A stretch of 64,000 nt of DNA, from NCBI GenBank assembly GCA_017413255.1, contig JAFPUC010000008.1:62001-126000 (forward strand), in the 5' to 3' direction. This document shows, piece by piece, positions 18,536 through 27,060 of the stretch (positions are counted from its first letter, which is position 1; each line of letters starts with the position of its first letter). The position numbers were made by a program, and so were the translations under genes. Origin of the DNA: Aeriscardovia sp. Lineage in GTDB: Bacteria; Actinomycetota; Actinomycetes; Actinomycetales; Bifidobacteriaceae. A model generated the notes under the pieces. That model had not been told where the DNA came from and did no database searches. It was given only the letters and a program-made list of their open reading frames with translations.

Positions 18536-20259
18536 TGAGGCAATCTCCTTCCAACAAGATAGAGGCCACAGACAGAGTCTTTCTTTTTTCCCCGTCGGGG
18601 GGAGAAGGAAGGGATACCGTGGCCGTCGGTCTGCTTAAGTCGCTTTCAAAGCGTCATCCTCTGGTATCTTTTTTTCAACCCCTCTTTAGGCAAAATGGGC
18701 TTTTGCCCCTTCTTTCAGCTTCCATGGACGAATTGGACTTGGAGGCCGGAAAGGAAGAAGAGCACGCGGGGGTGCAGGAAGAAGAGTACTACACAAATGA
18801 ACCCCTGATGAGGAGGGCGATGGTTACAAAGTTCTACACTTCTCCCGCTATAAAGAAGGCCGACTTTGCACTGGTTGTAGGATCCGATTACTCTAAAGTG
18901 GCCCATCCCAACCGCATGAACACCGACGCCGCCCTCAGCGCAGACCTTCAGTGCCCCGTTTTGCTGTCGGTGAGCGGAGAGGCAAGAAGCGCCCTGGAAA
19001 TATCGGAGAGCATAAAGGCATGCGCCAGGACGGTGCAGGAAAAGGGAAGCAAAATACTGGGCGCCTTCGTCTCCCCCTGCCATGAAGGGATAGAAGAAAA
19101 AGTAAGGCTGGAACTTGTAGACCTTTCAATCCCCGTCTGGTTTATAAGAAAAGTAAAGGCGGGTCAAAATCTTAGGCAAAAGGCCAAGGCCTGCTTTGAA
19201 GCCTATCAAAAAGGGGTAAACGAAGAGGAGCTTTTCCAAGCCCTTTCAAGGCCCTTTACCGCCCCCGTCACCCCGGCCTGCTTTCAGTACTCTCTGATTA
19301 GGAGGGCGGCGGAAAGGAAAAAGACCATAGTCCTTCCGGAGGGGTCGGAAGAGAGGGTGCTAAGGGCCGCCAACTATGTCCTCTCCCACGACGCTGTCGA
19401 CATCATCCTTCTCGGAGAAGAAAAGTATATAAGAAGGCGCGCGGAAAACATCAACCTCAGCTTCATTTCAAAGGCGAAAATCCTCTCAATGGACGACGGG
19501 CCGCTGAAAGAAAAGCTGGAAGAGGCAATGAAAAAAGCGCTGCCCGCCTGCAGCGATGAGGAAATAGGAGAGCTCATAAAAGACTGCTCCTACTTTGGGA
19601 CGATGCTCGTAAAAACCGGGATGGCCGACGGAATGGTATCCGGGGCGGTACATCCCACCGCCCAAACCGTCAGGCCGGCCCTCAGGATTATCCGCACCAG
19701 GCCGGGAAGCGAAATCGTGTCGGGATCAATGCTTATGTGCATGGAAGAGCATGTAGACATATACGCGGATGTAGCAATAGTTCCAAACCCCACCCCCTCC
19801 CAGCTTTCCATCATCGCCTCCCAGACCTGCAAAACCGCCAGGATGGTGGGAATAGACCCAATAGTGGGCTTTTTGTCCTACTCCACTTTGGGATCCGGAA
19901 AGGGAAGGGATGTAGACATGGTAAAGGAGGCGGTAGATGATTTTGCCGCCCTGCACCCCAAAGCCCCCTTTGTAGGCCCCATCCAGTTCGATGCGGCCTT
20001 CAGCCCCCAGGTGGCCAAATTAAAGGCGCCCCACAACCCCTTTGCAGGGAGGGTGAGCGCATATATTTGTCCGGATTTGGACTCTGGAAATATCCTTTAC
20101 AAGGCCGTAGAAAGAACCGGGGGAGCGATAGCTATAGGGCCTGTTCTCCAGGGCCTAAATAAACCCGTAAACGACCTGTCGCGGGGATCGACCATGTGGG
20201 ATATAGTCAATACTATTGCAATTACGGCTCTAAGCTGCGAAGAGGAAGACAATGAGTGA
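18535..20259 (+). CDS. pta: Phosphate acetyltransferase
   Basis: Pta interconverts acetyl phosphate and acetyl-CoA. The 574 residues hold an N-terminal domain derived from a P-loop fold (SPSGGEGRDT, a degraded Walker A, residues about 21-30) and a C-terminal catalytic PTA_PTB domain from about residue 255 (VLPEGSEERVLRA, MLVKTGMADGMVSGA, QFDAAFSP). The N-terminal region is shorter than in E. coli Pta (714 residues) but like other actinobacteria. No Shine-Dalgarno precedes the ATG; see the leaderless promoter. The stop overlaps the ackA start by 8 bases. Confidence 0.96.
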   Translation: MRQSPSNKIEATDRVFLFSPSGGEGRDTVAVGLLKSLSKRHPLVSFFQPLFRQNGLLPLLSASMDELDLEAGKEEEHAGVQEEEYYTNEPLMRRAMVTKFYTSPAIKKADFALVVGSDYSKVAHPNRMNTDAALSADLQCPVLLSVSGEARSALEISESIKACARTVQEKGSKILGAFVSPCHEGIEEKVRLELVDLSIPVWFIRKVKAGQNLRQKAKACFEAYQKGVNEEELFQALSRPFTAPVTPACFQYSLIRRAAERKKTIVLPEGSEERVLRAANYVLSHDAVDIILLGEEKYIRRRAENINLSFISKAKILSMDDGPLKEKLEEAMKKALPACSDEEIGELIKDCSYFGTMLVKTGMADGMVSGAVHPTAQTVRPALRIIRTRPGSEIVSGSMLMCMEEHVDIYADVAIVPNPTPSQLSIIASQTCKTARMVGIDPIVGFLSYSTLGSGKGRDVDMVKEAVDDFAALHPKAPFVGPIQFDAAFSPQVAKLKAPHNPFAGRVSAYICPDLDSGNILYKAVERTGGAIAIGPVLQGLNKPVNDLSRGSTMWDIVNTIAITALSCEEEDNE

Positions 20260-21445
20260 AAACATTCTAGTTATAAATTCGGGTTCGAGCTCGATAAAGT
20301 ACCAGCTGCTGAATATGGATGGAGAAAAGCTTCTGGCCTCGGGGGAAGTGGAAAAAATAGGGCAGGAAGGAAGCAAAATCGCCCATGAGGTGGGTGGAAG
20401 GGAAAATGTAAAGGAAGAAAAGATTGGAGATCACTTCGCAGCCTTCAAGGCGGTCTTGGACGCCTTCAAGGAGTTTGGCCCCAATCTCGACGAAGTGGGA
20501 ATTAAGGCCATAGGGCACAGGATTGTTCAGGGGGCGGACCTATTTGCGGGCCCGGCCCTCATAAATGAAGAGGTTTTGAAGGAAATTTGGCAGCTTTCCT
20601 CCATAGCCCCCCTCCATAACGGCCCTGCTGCCCGCGGGATAGAAATTATGCGCAGCCTTCTTCCCGACGTGCCCCAGGTTGCAGTTTTTGACACTTCCTT
20701 CTTCTTCCACCTTCCAAAGGAGACCAGAACCTACGCCCTTAAGAAGGAAGTTGCGCAGCAGTACCACATATACCGCTACGGGGCCCATGGAATCAGCCAT
20801 GAATTTGTGGGCTCAAAGGTGCGCTCAATGGAAGCAGAAAAGGGAAAGGACTTTCGCCAGATAGTCTTGCACCTTGGAAATGGCGCCAGCTGCAGCGCCC
20901 AGGTAAACGAGAGGGCTATAGAAACTTCCATGGGCCTTACCCCCCTGGAGGGGCTGGTAATGGGCACAAGGACGGGGGACATAGATCCCGCCAGCATTAC
21001 CTACCTTTTGAAAAACTCCCCCTACACCCCCGAAAGCATAGAAAAACTCTATAACGAGCAAAGCGGCCTTAAAGGCCTGTGCGGGCACAGCGATATGAGG
21101 GAAATAGAGGGGCTTTACAACGCCAAGAACCCTGACGCCACGCTGGCAGTGCAGGTTTTTTGCCACAGGATTGTAAGTTACATCGGAGCCTATTGGGCCC
21201 AGTTGGGAGCTCTTGACGCTCTTACATTCACCGCAGGCATAGGCGAGCACCAGGCCTTTATAAGGAAGATAATTGTCGAAAAGCTCTCCTGCTTTGGACT
21301 AAAGCTGGATGAAGAAAAGAATCAAAGCGGGCCTGAAAACAGGCTTATCTCCTCTCCGGACAGCTCCGTAAAGGTCCTGGTCATCCACACCGACGAAGAG
21401 CTTTCCATCGCCAGGCAGACCAGAGACCTCGTCTCCGCGCTTTAA
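20252..21445 (+). CDS. ackA: Acetate kinase
   Basis: AckA takes acetyl phosphate plus ADP to acetate plus ATP, the main energy-yielding step of the bifid shunt. The 397 residues show the ASKHA motifs INSGSSSIKYQL at the start, the second signature in DPASITYL, LHLGNGAS (phosphate 2) and FTAGIGEH. Length and ends match the family. The ATG overlaps the pta stop by 8 bases, with GAAGAGGAAGA upstream acting as Shine-Dalgarno, so translation is coupled. Confidence 0.98.
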   Translation: MSENILVINSGSSSIKYQLLNMDGEKLLASGEVEKIGQEGSKIAHEVGGRENVKEEKIGDHFAAFKAVLDAFKEFGPNLDEVGIKAIGHRIVQGADLFAGPALINEEVLKEIWQLSSIAPLHNGPAARGIEIMRSLLPDVPQVAVFDTSFFFHLPKETRTYALKKEVAQQYHIYRYGAHGISHEFVGSKVRSMEAEKGKDFRQIVLHLGNGASCSAQVNERAIETSMGLTPLEGLVMGTRTGDIDPASITYLLKNSPYTPESIEKLYNEQSGLKGLCGHSDMREIEGLYNAKNPDATLAVQVFCHRIVSYIGAYWAQLGALDALTFTAGIGEHQAFIRKIIVEKLSCFGLKLDEEKNQSGPENRLISSPDSSVKVLVIHTDEELSIARQTRDLVSAL

Positions 21446-21446
21446 A

Positions 21447-21475
21447 TTGGGCGCAACTACCCGATAGGGTATAAT
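21447..21475 (+). promoter_or_regulatory. Promoter of tRNA-Pro
   Basis: TTGGGC (21447-21452) and a perfect TATAAT (21470-21475) are spaced by 17 bases; the predicted start is about 6 bases before the mature tRNA. Confidence 0.7.
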
Positions 21476-21487
21476 GTTGTACGATTT

Positions 21488-21560
21488 CGGGGCGTGGCGC
21501 AGTTGGTAGCGCGCTTGCTTTGGGGGCAAGACGTCGCAGGTTCGAGTCCTGTCGCCCCGA
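21488..21560 (+). tRNA. tRNA-Pro (anticodon TGG)
   Basis: Perfect acceptor CGGGGCG/CGCCCCG, anticodon arm CTTGC-TTTGGGG-GCAAG giving TGG, T arm GCAGGTTCGAGTCCTGT and discriminator A. CCA is not encoded. It reads CCA/CCG and possibly other proline codons. Confidence 0.95.
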
Positions 21561-21564
21561 CTTT

Positions 21565-22389
21565 TTATATGAAAATTTCGCTCCACGGGTCGGTGCAGAG
21601 GGAAGAGAGTCTGCACTCCACCTGGCATCCGAGCTTGTTTTTAATGTCTTGGAGCGCAAAATCAAACCACGGAAATTCGGAGCTGAAGTGGGAAACGTCT
21701 ACAAGGCCCATGGGCCTTCCCAAAGCTTTGGCTTTTTCCATGGCATCTAGCGCGGGGTGATGGCGAAGATCGCTTGTCAAAAAAATATCGGCCCCAAAAT
21801 CTATAGCCTTATCTAAGAAGCTGTCTCCGGCCCCGCTCACGACGGCCACTCTTTTGACTTTCATTTCCGCTTCCCCCGCCATTTTTGCCCCCTGAACGGT
21901 TTTAGGAAGCTTTTCTCTGCAAAGTGCGGCAAATTCTTTCAGGCTCATCTCCCTTTCAAGTTCCCCCACCCTTCCCATGCCGGCAGGCAGGCCGTTTACT
22001 TCCCCCTTCCTCTCCATGGGTTCCGTATTTAACAGCCCGAGCCTCGAGCAGAGGGCGTCGTTTGTGCCCCTGGGGGCAGAATCGACATTGGTGTGGCCCA
22101 CCCAGAGCGCGCAGTCGGAACCTAAGAGGATGGAGGCCGCTTTCCCGTGCGGATCTGTGCAGGGGAGGCGGTGGACGGCTCTAAAGAAAAGGGGATGGTG
22201 GGTCACCATAAGGTCGGCGCCCCATTCTTTTGCTTCCATGGCCGTTTTTTCAGCAGGATCCAGCGCAAAAAAGATCTTCCTGCATTCCTTTTCTCCGTCT
22301 CCCAAAATAAGGCCCGGAAAGTCCCAATCCTCTTTCAACCACAAGGGGTAGAGTTCCTCTATCGCTTCCACTACTTTTTTTAACTTCAT
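21565..22389 (-). CDS. Nif3/YqfO-type dinuclear metal centre protein
   Basis: Conserved hydrolase-like protein of the NIF3 family; proposed roles include GTP cyclohydrolase I type 2, but the true function is open. The metal-binding THHPLFF and a C-terminal HH motif are visible. I start it at the ATG 22389 (274 residues) because AGGAGG lies 5 bases upstream and the upstream polA stop is at 22398-22400. An in-frame ATG 14 codons earlier would overlap polA and lacks a ribosome site. polA-Nif3 linkage is common in actinobacteria. Confidence 0.85.
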   Translation of the reverse strand: MKLKKVVEAIEELYPLWLKEDWDFPGLILGDGEKECRKIFFALDPAEKTAMEAKEWGADLMVTHHPLFFRAVHRLPCTDPHGKAASILLGSDCALWVGHTNVDSAPRGTNDALCSRLGLLNTEPMERKGEVNGLPAGMGRVGELEREMSLKEFAALCREKLPKTVQGAKMAGEAEMKVKRVAVVSGAGDSFLDKAIDFGADIFLTSDLRHHPALDAMEKAKALGRPMGLVDVSHFSSEFPWFDFALQDIKNKLGCQVECRLSSLCTDPWSEIFI

Positions 22390-22397
22390 TTTTCCTC

Positions 22398-24881
22398 CTA
22401 GTGGGCCGCTTGCTGCCAGTTTTTGCCCCATCCCACGGAAACCGTGAGGGGAACTTTAAGGTTGCACGCCCCCTCCATCGCTTCTTTTACGGCTTTTTCA
22501 GCTTCGCGCCTTTCTTCGGGGGCAACTTCCACCAGGAGCTCGTCGTGGATTTGAAGGACGATTCTGCTTTTGAGGCCCTTTTCTTCAAGAGAGTTTGCGG
22601 CCCTTATCATGGCGATCTTCATTATGTCTGCAGCCGAACCCTGAATTGGCGCGTTTCTGGCCGCCCTTTCGGCCGCCTTTCTTGCCATGGGGAAGGGGGA
22701 GCGGAGGTCTGGAAAATACCTCCTCCTTCCGAAAATCGTTTCGCTGTACCCGTTTTGGAAGGCCTGCTTTGTCTGCAGATCCAAATACTTTTTTACCGAA
22801 CCGAAAATTGCAAAGTAGCGATCCATCAGCTCCTTGGCGGCACTTCTGGAAATATGCAGCCTGCTGGCCAGGCCGAAGAGGCCCAGCCCATAGGCAAGGC
22901 CGTAACTTACCTGCTTTACGCTGCTTCTCTCTTGTGGGCCCACCTCTTCTTCCGGGATGCCGTAGACGAGGTGAGCGATGTACTTATGAAAGTCTCCTCC
23001 GGATTTAAAAGCTTCTATCAGCATTTCGTCTCCTGACAAATCCGCCATGATCCTGAGCTCTATTTGCGAGTAGTCGCAGCTTAAAAGTTCCCAGCCTTCC
23101 GGGGCTATAAAGGCCGATCGCATTTGGCGCCCTTCTTCGGTCCTGTTGGGAATTGTCTGAAGATTAGGATCCTGGGAGGCAATCCTTCCGGTGCCCGTGG
23201 CCTTTTGATCGAAAGTGGAATAAATCCTTCCGTCCGGCCTTACTGCCTTTAAAAGGGAGGCGGAGATTTCAGAAAGCTTTCCTTCTTCTCTGAACTTTAA
23301 AAGGGACTGAATAAATTTCTCTTCCCGGCTGTCCGGGTCCACAAGGGAGGAGAGTTTTTCCAGGGTTTCGGCCGATGTCGACTTTCCGGACGCCTTGATT
23401 GAAAACTCATTGTAAAGGACTTCAGACACCTGTTTTGGGCTGTTTAGGTTAATTTTTTTGTGATCAAAACCTAAAGCTTCTTGGGCAATGGAGGAAGCCA
23501 GGGAGCACTGGGAATCAAAAAAGTCCTTCAATTCTTCCAGCTTGGCTTTGTCTACTAAAACCCCCCGCTTTTCCATGTCGTAAAGGATTTTTGCCACGGG
23601 CATCTCAATGTCTTTTAGAAGTTTTTCCTCTCCCCTCTCCCTTAAAGTATTTTCCATTTCTTCTTTCAGGCCCAGGCCCAGGCTTAACTTTTCTTCTCCT
23701 TCCTTTTTCTCTGCCGGCAGGAGAGTTTCTTTAGGCTTGTCGGGGTTTATAAGGTAACTGGCAAGAGAAAGGTCGAAGGAAGGCACGGGAAGGGGGGAAG
23801 AGGAGTTTTCCATAGACCCCTTGTAGTCGAAGGCGGTCCACTCCCCTCCTTTCTTCAGTGCCTCCGGGATTTGGTTCTTCCAAGTTTCAAACTTTCCCTC
23901 TTCTAAAGTAAAGGCGGAAAAACCCTCTTCCGTTTTCTCTATAAAGTAGGCCTTTCCATCACTTTTTATCGCATCAAAAAGGCTTAAGGGCGAAGAGGGC
24001 TCATAACCGAAGCTTTCTTCTATTTTCTTTATCGTCCTCCCCCCAAAAGAGAGAGACTCCATAAAAGATTTAAAGTCGCCTGAGAGGCGGGAGGGGTGCA
24101 TATCGCAGACCGGAACAGGAAAAGTGAGATCGCGCACAAGTTCGTTGACTTTTCTGTTCAAAAGCACCTGTTCTTTGTCTTTTCTAAGTTCTTCCCCTTT
24201 TACGCCTTTTATGGATTCGGATTGGTCCAGAAGTTTTTTCAAGGATCCAAATTCTAAGAGCCACTTGGCTGCGATCTTGTCTCCCACGCCCTTAACTCCC
24301 GGAATATTGTCGGCGCCCTCCCCGCGCAGCGCCGCAAGGTCGGGGTAGAGGGAAGGGGGGATGGAATAGGTTTCTTCAATGGAAGAGGGAGTCTTTAGAG
24401 AAAAATCTTTAAAATGCCTTCCCGGAAATATCACAGACACTTTCTCGTCTATTAACTGAAATACGTCTTTATCTCCGGAAACTATCAGCACTTTAAGCCC
24501 CTCTTTTTCGCCTTGGCGGCTTAAGGAGGCTACTATGTCGTCGCCCTCGAACCCTTCTTTGACGAACCACTTGACATCTAGCAGGCCGAGGGCCGCCTTT
24601 ACGATTTCCAGCTGCTTTGCAAACCCCTCCGGGGTTTTAGGCCTCTGCGCCTTGTAGCAGGCCAAAAGTTTGTTTCTAAAAGTGCCTCCCGCAGTATCGA
24701 AGGCCACTGCGATGTAATAGGGCTTATAAGCCTTCACCACTTCGCAAAGCATGGTGAAAAAACCGAATACGGCATTTGTGGGAGTTGGCCCCGAGCTAAA
24801 TTTTGATTCGTCTAAGGCGTAGAAGGCCCTGAAAAGCAGGGAGTGGCCGTCGACGACGAGGAAAGTGTTGTTATCCTTCAC
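22398..24881 (-). CDS. polA: DNA polymerase I lacking a recognisable proofreading site
   Basis: The 827 residues run in order: 5'-3' nuclease domain (1 to about 290; VVDGHSLLFRAFYAL, GDKDVFQL), a shortened middle domain (about 300-430), and the family A polymerase domain (motif A SCDYSQIELRIMA, motif B with KQVSYGLAYG, motif C QIHDELLVEV). Length is below E. coli (928). In the middle region I find none of the DxE or YxxxD exonuclease carboxylates, so it is probably polymerase plus 5' nuclease only, as in Taq. The gene lies after the ANTAR regulator with a gap of 28 bases, as in mycobacteria. Confidence 0.96.
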   Translation of the reverse strand: MKDNNTFLVVDGHSLLFRAFYALDESKFSSGPTPTNAVFGFFTMLCEVVKAYKPYYIAVAFDTAGGTFRNKLLACYKAQRPKTPEGFAKQLEIVKAALGLLDVKWFVKEGFEGDDIVASLSRQGEKEGLKVLIVSGDKDVFQLIDEKVSVIFPGRHFKDFSLKTPSSIEETYSIPPSLYPDLAALRGEGADNIPGVKGVGDKIAAKWLLEFGSLKKLLDQSESIKGVKGEELRKDKEQVLLNRKVNELVRDLTFPVPVCDMHPSRLSGDFKSFMESLSFGGRTIKKIEESFGYEPSSPLSLFDAIKSDGKAYFIEKTEEGFSAFTLEEGKFETWKNQIPEALKKGGEWTAFDYKGSMENSSSPLPVPSFDLSLASYLINPDKPKETLLPAEKKEGEEKLSLGLGLKEEMENTLRERGEEKLLKDIEMPVAKILYDMEKRGVLVDKAKLEELKDFFDSQCSLASSIAQEALGFDHKKINLNSPKQVSEVLYNEFSIKASGKSTSAETLEKLSSLVDPDSREEKFIQSLLKFREEGKLSEISASLLKAVRPDGRIYSTFDQKATGTGRIASQDPNLQTIPNRTEEGRQMRSAFIAPEGWELLSCDYSQIELRIMADLSGDEMLIEAFKSGGDFHKYIAHLVYGIPEEEVGPQERSSVKQVSYGLAYGLGLFGLASRLHISRSAAKELMDRYFAIFGSVKKYLDLQTKQAFQNGYSETIFGRRRYFPDLRSPFPMARKAAERAARNAPIQGSAADIMKIAMIRAANSLEEKGLKSRIVLQIHDELLVEVAPEERREAEKAVKEAMEGACNLKVPLTVSVGWGKNWQQAAH

Positions 24882-24909
24882 GTTTTTAGACTAAGCGCCC
24901 TTTTCGACA

Positions 24910-25500
24910 CTACCCCAGCTTCAAGATTACGGCCTCTGCAACTTCCGCCATGCTCAGCCTTTTATCCATGCTGTTTTTCTGAATCCACCTAAAGGCTTCC
25001 GGCTCGGAAAGGTTCATATTTTCCATCAATAGACCTTTTGCCCTGTCGACCTTTTTTCGCACTTCCACCCTCGCCCTGATATCGGTTATCTGGCTTTCAA
25101 GGGCGTTTAACTGATCAAACCTCGAGATTGCGATTTCCATTGCGGGCAAAAGCTGCTCAGGCTCGAAGGGCTTTACTATATAGGCTCCGGCCCCAGATTC
25201 TATTGCCTCAGCTACGAGGGGCTGCTGGGAGTAGGCAGTAAGGATTACTACAGGGGCTATTTTTTCTTCTGAAAGGACTTTGGTGGCGCTGATGCCGTCT
25301 CCGCCGGGCATTTTGACGTCCATCAAAACAACATCGGGCTTCTCTTTGCGCGCGACCTCTACGGCTTCTTTTCCGTTGGTCACTTGTCCCACAACAATCT
25401 GATTGAAAGTTTTAAGAGCTTGAACGATATCTAGCCTGATTAAAGGCTCGTCTTCTGCAACTAACACGCGCCTGGGCGCGCTTGTGCCACCATTTGCCAT
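24910..25500 (-). CDS. ANTAR-type response regulator (PdtaR-like)
   Basis: The 196 residues have a receiver domain (phospho-acceptor Asp in VLMDVKMPGGDG, acidic pair in VAEDEPLIR, lysine in IVKPFEP), a short coiled coil and a C-terminal ANTAR RNA-binding domain (KGLLMENMNLSEPEAFRW). ANTAR proteins act as antiterminators that bind paired hexaloop hairpins in mRNA leaders. The placement tRNA-Leu / regulator / polA matches the M. tuberculosis Rv1626 locus. No cognate histidine kinase is in the window. It starts 17 bases downstream of the tRNA-Leu(CAA) gene and is probably co-transcribed with it. Confidence 0.93.
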   Translation of the reverse strand: MANGGTSAPRRVLVAEDEPLIRLDIVQALKTFNQIVVGQVTNGKEAVEVARKEKPDVVLMDVKMPGGDGISATKVLSEEKIAPVVILTAYSQQPLVAEAIESGAGAYIVKPFEPEQLLPAMEIAISRFDQLNALESQITDIRARVEVRKKVDRAKGLLMENMNLSEPEAFRWIQKNSMDKRLSMAEVAEAVILKLG

Positions 25501-25516
25501 AAGCGCCTACGATTCG

Positions 25517-25590
25517 TACCCTGAGTGGGATTCGAACCCACACTGTACAGATTTTGAGGCTGTTTCCTCTACCAGTTGGGATACCAGGGC
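25517..25590 (-). tRNA. tRNA with anticodon CAA (Leu) but a short class I variable arm
   Basis: On the minus strand, the acceptor GCCCTGG/TCAGGGT (with two G-U pairs), a D arm containing AACTGGTAGAGG, anticodon loop CTCAAAA (CAA) closed by ACAG/CTGT with a C-U mismatch above the loop, only about five variable-arm bases, and the T arm GTGGGTTCGAATCCCAC. The total of 74 bases is too short for normal bacterial tRNA-Leu, which is class II with a long variable arm. CCA is not encoded. It lies at the conserved actinobacterial position between pyk and the ANTAR regulator. Confidence 0.8.
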
Positions 25591-25600
25591 ATCCTAAGCA

Positions 25601-25628
25601 ATTATAGCTTAGGAAATGACGTGATCAA
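25601..25628 (-). promoter_or_regulatory. Promoter of the CAA tRNA inside the pyk 3' end
   Basis: On the minus strand, TTGATC (25623-25628) and TATAAT (25601-25606) are spaced by 16 bases; the predicted start falls about 4 bases before the tRNA 5' end. Confidence 0.6.
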
Positions 25629-27039
25629 AAATTGCTCCGGATCCGGCGCTTTCAGAGCTTCCTTCGTTTTCGATCGTCTCTATAAGGACCCTGTCTCCCT
25701 TAGAAAGGCCGCATATGCTTTTAAGCTTCTCGTCAATCTTGAAGAAGACATCCCTGGAGGGAGTGAGAAGATCGGGGGTCAAAATGGCGAAGGTTCCCCA
25801 GTAGAGAGAAAGCTGGTAGTAAGTCTCTTCATTTGGGGTAAAAGCGTAGATTGGAATGGAGGGCCTGAACTTGGAAATGGAAGCTAGAGAATTTGTGGAC
25901 TTGCAAAGAACCACTATCGCCTTAGCGCGGCGCTCATAGGCTGCAGGAAGAGCTGCAGCGGAGAGGACTTCCTGGCCGTTTTCCTCTCTTGCCTTCACGG
26001 AGGGAATATAAGAAATTCCGTGTTCGCAGGTGTACTCCGAAATCTTGGCCATGGTCTCCACTACGCGACCGGGATCTGATCCTACCGCCGTCTCATTGCT
26101 GGTCATGGTCGAGTCGCATCCGTCCATAATGGCGTTTGCGCAGTCGGAAGTTTCTGCCCTTGTGGGGAGGGGGTTTTTAATCATGGAGCTAAGCATTTCC
26201 GTGGCCATTATCACGGGCTTTGCGTAGTAGCGGCTCATGGTTATGAGCTTTTTGTTTATAATCGGCACCTGCCAGAACGGGAGCTCTACCGCCAGATCTC
26301 CCCTGGCGCACATAATCCCCTGGCAAGCTTTTACAATCTCTTCCATGTTTTCTATGGCTTCCGGCTTTTCCATCTTCACTATGATGGGAAGGACGCACTT
26401 TTTTTCCTCCATGATTTTCTTTGCCGGATCCAGATCGGAAGCCTTCCTTACAAAGCTCAAAGCTATCATGTCTACGCCGTGATCGAGCGCCCAGTTGAGG
26501 TCCTCTTCATCTTTTTGCGTGAGGGCTGGGGAGGAAATTTTTACTCCGGGAAGGTTAATTCCTTTATGGCTGGAAAGAAAGCCCGGAGTAAGGACGCGGG
26601 TAAGGATTTTATCTCCCTCTACGCCTTTAACTTCCAGCCTCACCAGGCCGTCATTTAAAAGAAGGGTGTCTCCCGGCTTTACGTCTTTGGGAAGATCTTT
26701 GTAGGTGCAACTTACCCCCTCTTTATTTCCTATAATGTCTTGCGAAGTTATGAAGAAATCCTGGCCTTTGTCGAGGTAGACTTCGTCCTTCCCGTCGGCG
26801 TTCTTTTCAAACCATCCGCAACGAATCTTGGGCCCCTGAAAGTCTGCCATAATCCCAACATTTTTCCCAACCTGCTTGCGGGCCTCTTTTATGTTGTTCA
26901 AAATTTCCAAGTGCTGCTCGGGAGTGCCATGCGAGAAGTTGAGCCTCGCCACATCCATCCCGTTTTGCATAAGAGTTTTAAGCATTTCCAAGCTGTCGCA
27001 CGCCGGTCCTATGGTGCAGACGATCTTGCCCATCCTCAT
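25609..27039 (-). CDS. pyk: Pyruvate kinase
   Basis: Pyk takes phosphoenolpyruvate plus ADP to pyruvate plus ATP. The 476 residues start with KIVCTIGPA and contain MDVARLNFSHG, the active-site block (IIVKMEKPEA), MCARGDLAVELP and MATEMLSSM. The C-terminal allosteric domain is present. It is downstream of the TerC-family gene with a gap of 21 bases. The 3' end contains the promoter of the following tRNA. Confidence 0.97.
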   Translation of the reverse strand: MRMGKIVCTIGPACDSLEMLKTLMQNGMDVARLNFSHGTPEQHLEILNNIKEARKQVGKNVGIMADFQGPKIRCGWFEKNADGKDEVYLDKGQDFFITSQDIIGNKEGVSCTYKDLPKDVKPGDTLLLNDGLVRLEVKGVEGDKILTRVLTPGFLSSHKGINLPGVKISSPALTQKDEEDLNWALDHGVDMIALSFVRKASDLDPAKKIMEEKKCVLPIIVKMEKPEAIENMEEIVKACQGIMCARGDLAVELPFWQVPIINKKLITMSRYYAKPVIMATEMLSSMIKNPLPTRAETSDCANAIMDGCDSTMTSNETAVGSDPGRVVETMAKISEYTCEHGISYIPSVKAREENGQEVLSAAALPAAYERRAKAIVVLCKSTNSLASISKFRPSIPIYAFTPNEETYYQLSLYWGTFAILTPDLLTPSRDVFFKIDEKLKSICGLSKGDRVLIETIENEGSSESAGSGAIFDHVIS

Positions 27040-27060
27040 AAGGAAAACCTCGTTTTCTAG

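Noticed and set aside
22390-22431. Upstream ATG for the Nif3-type gene
   Set aside because: It would overlap polA by 34 bases and lacks a Shine-Dalgarno, whereas ATG 22389 has AGGAGG at ideal distance.
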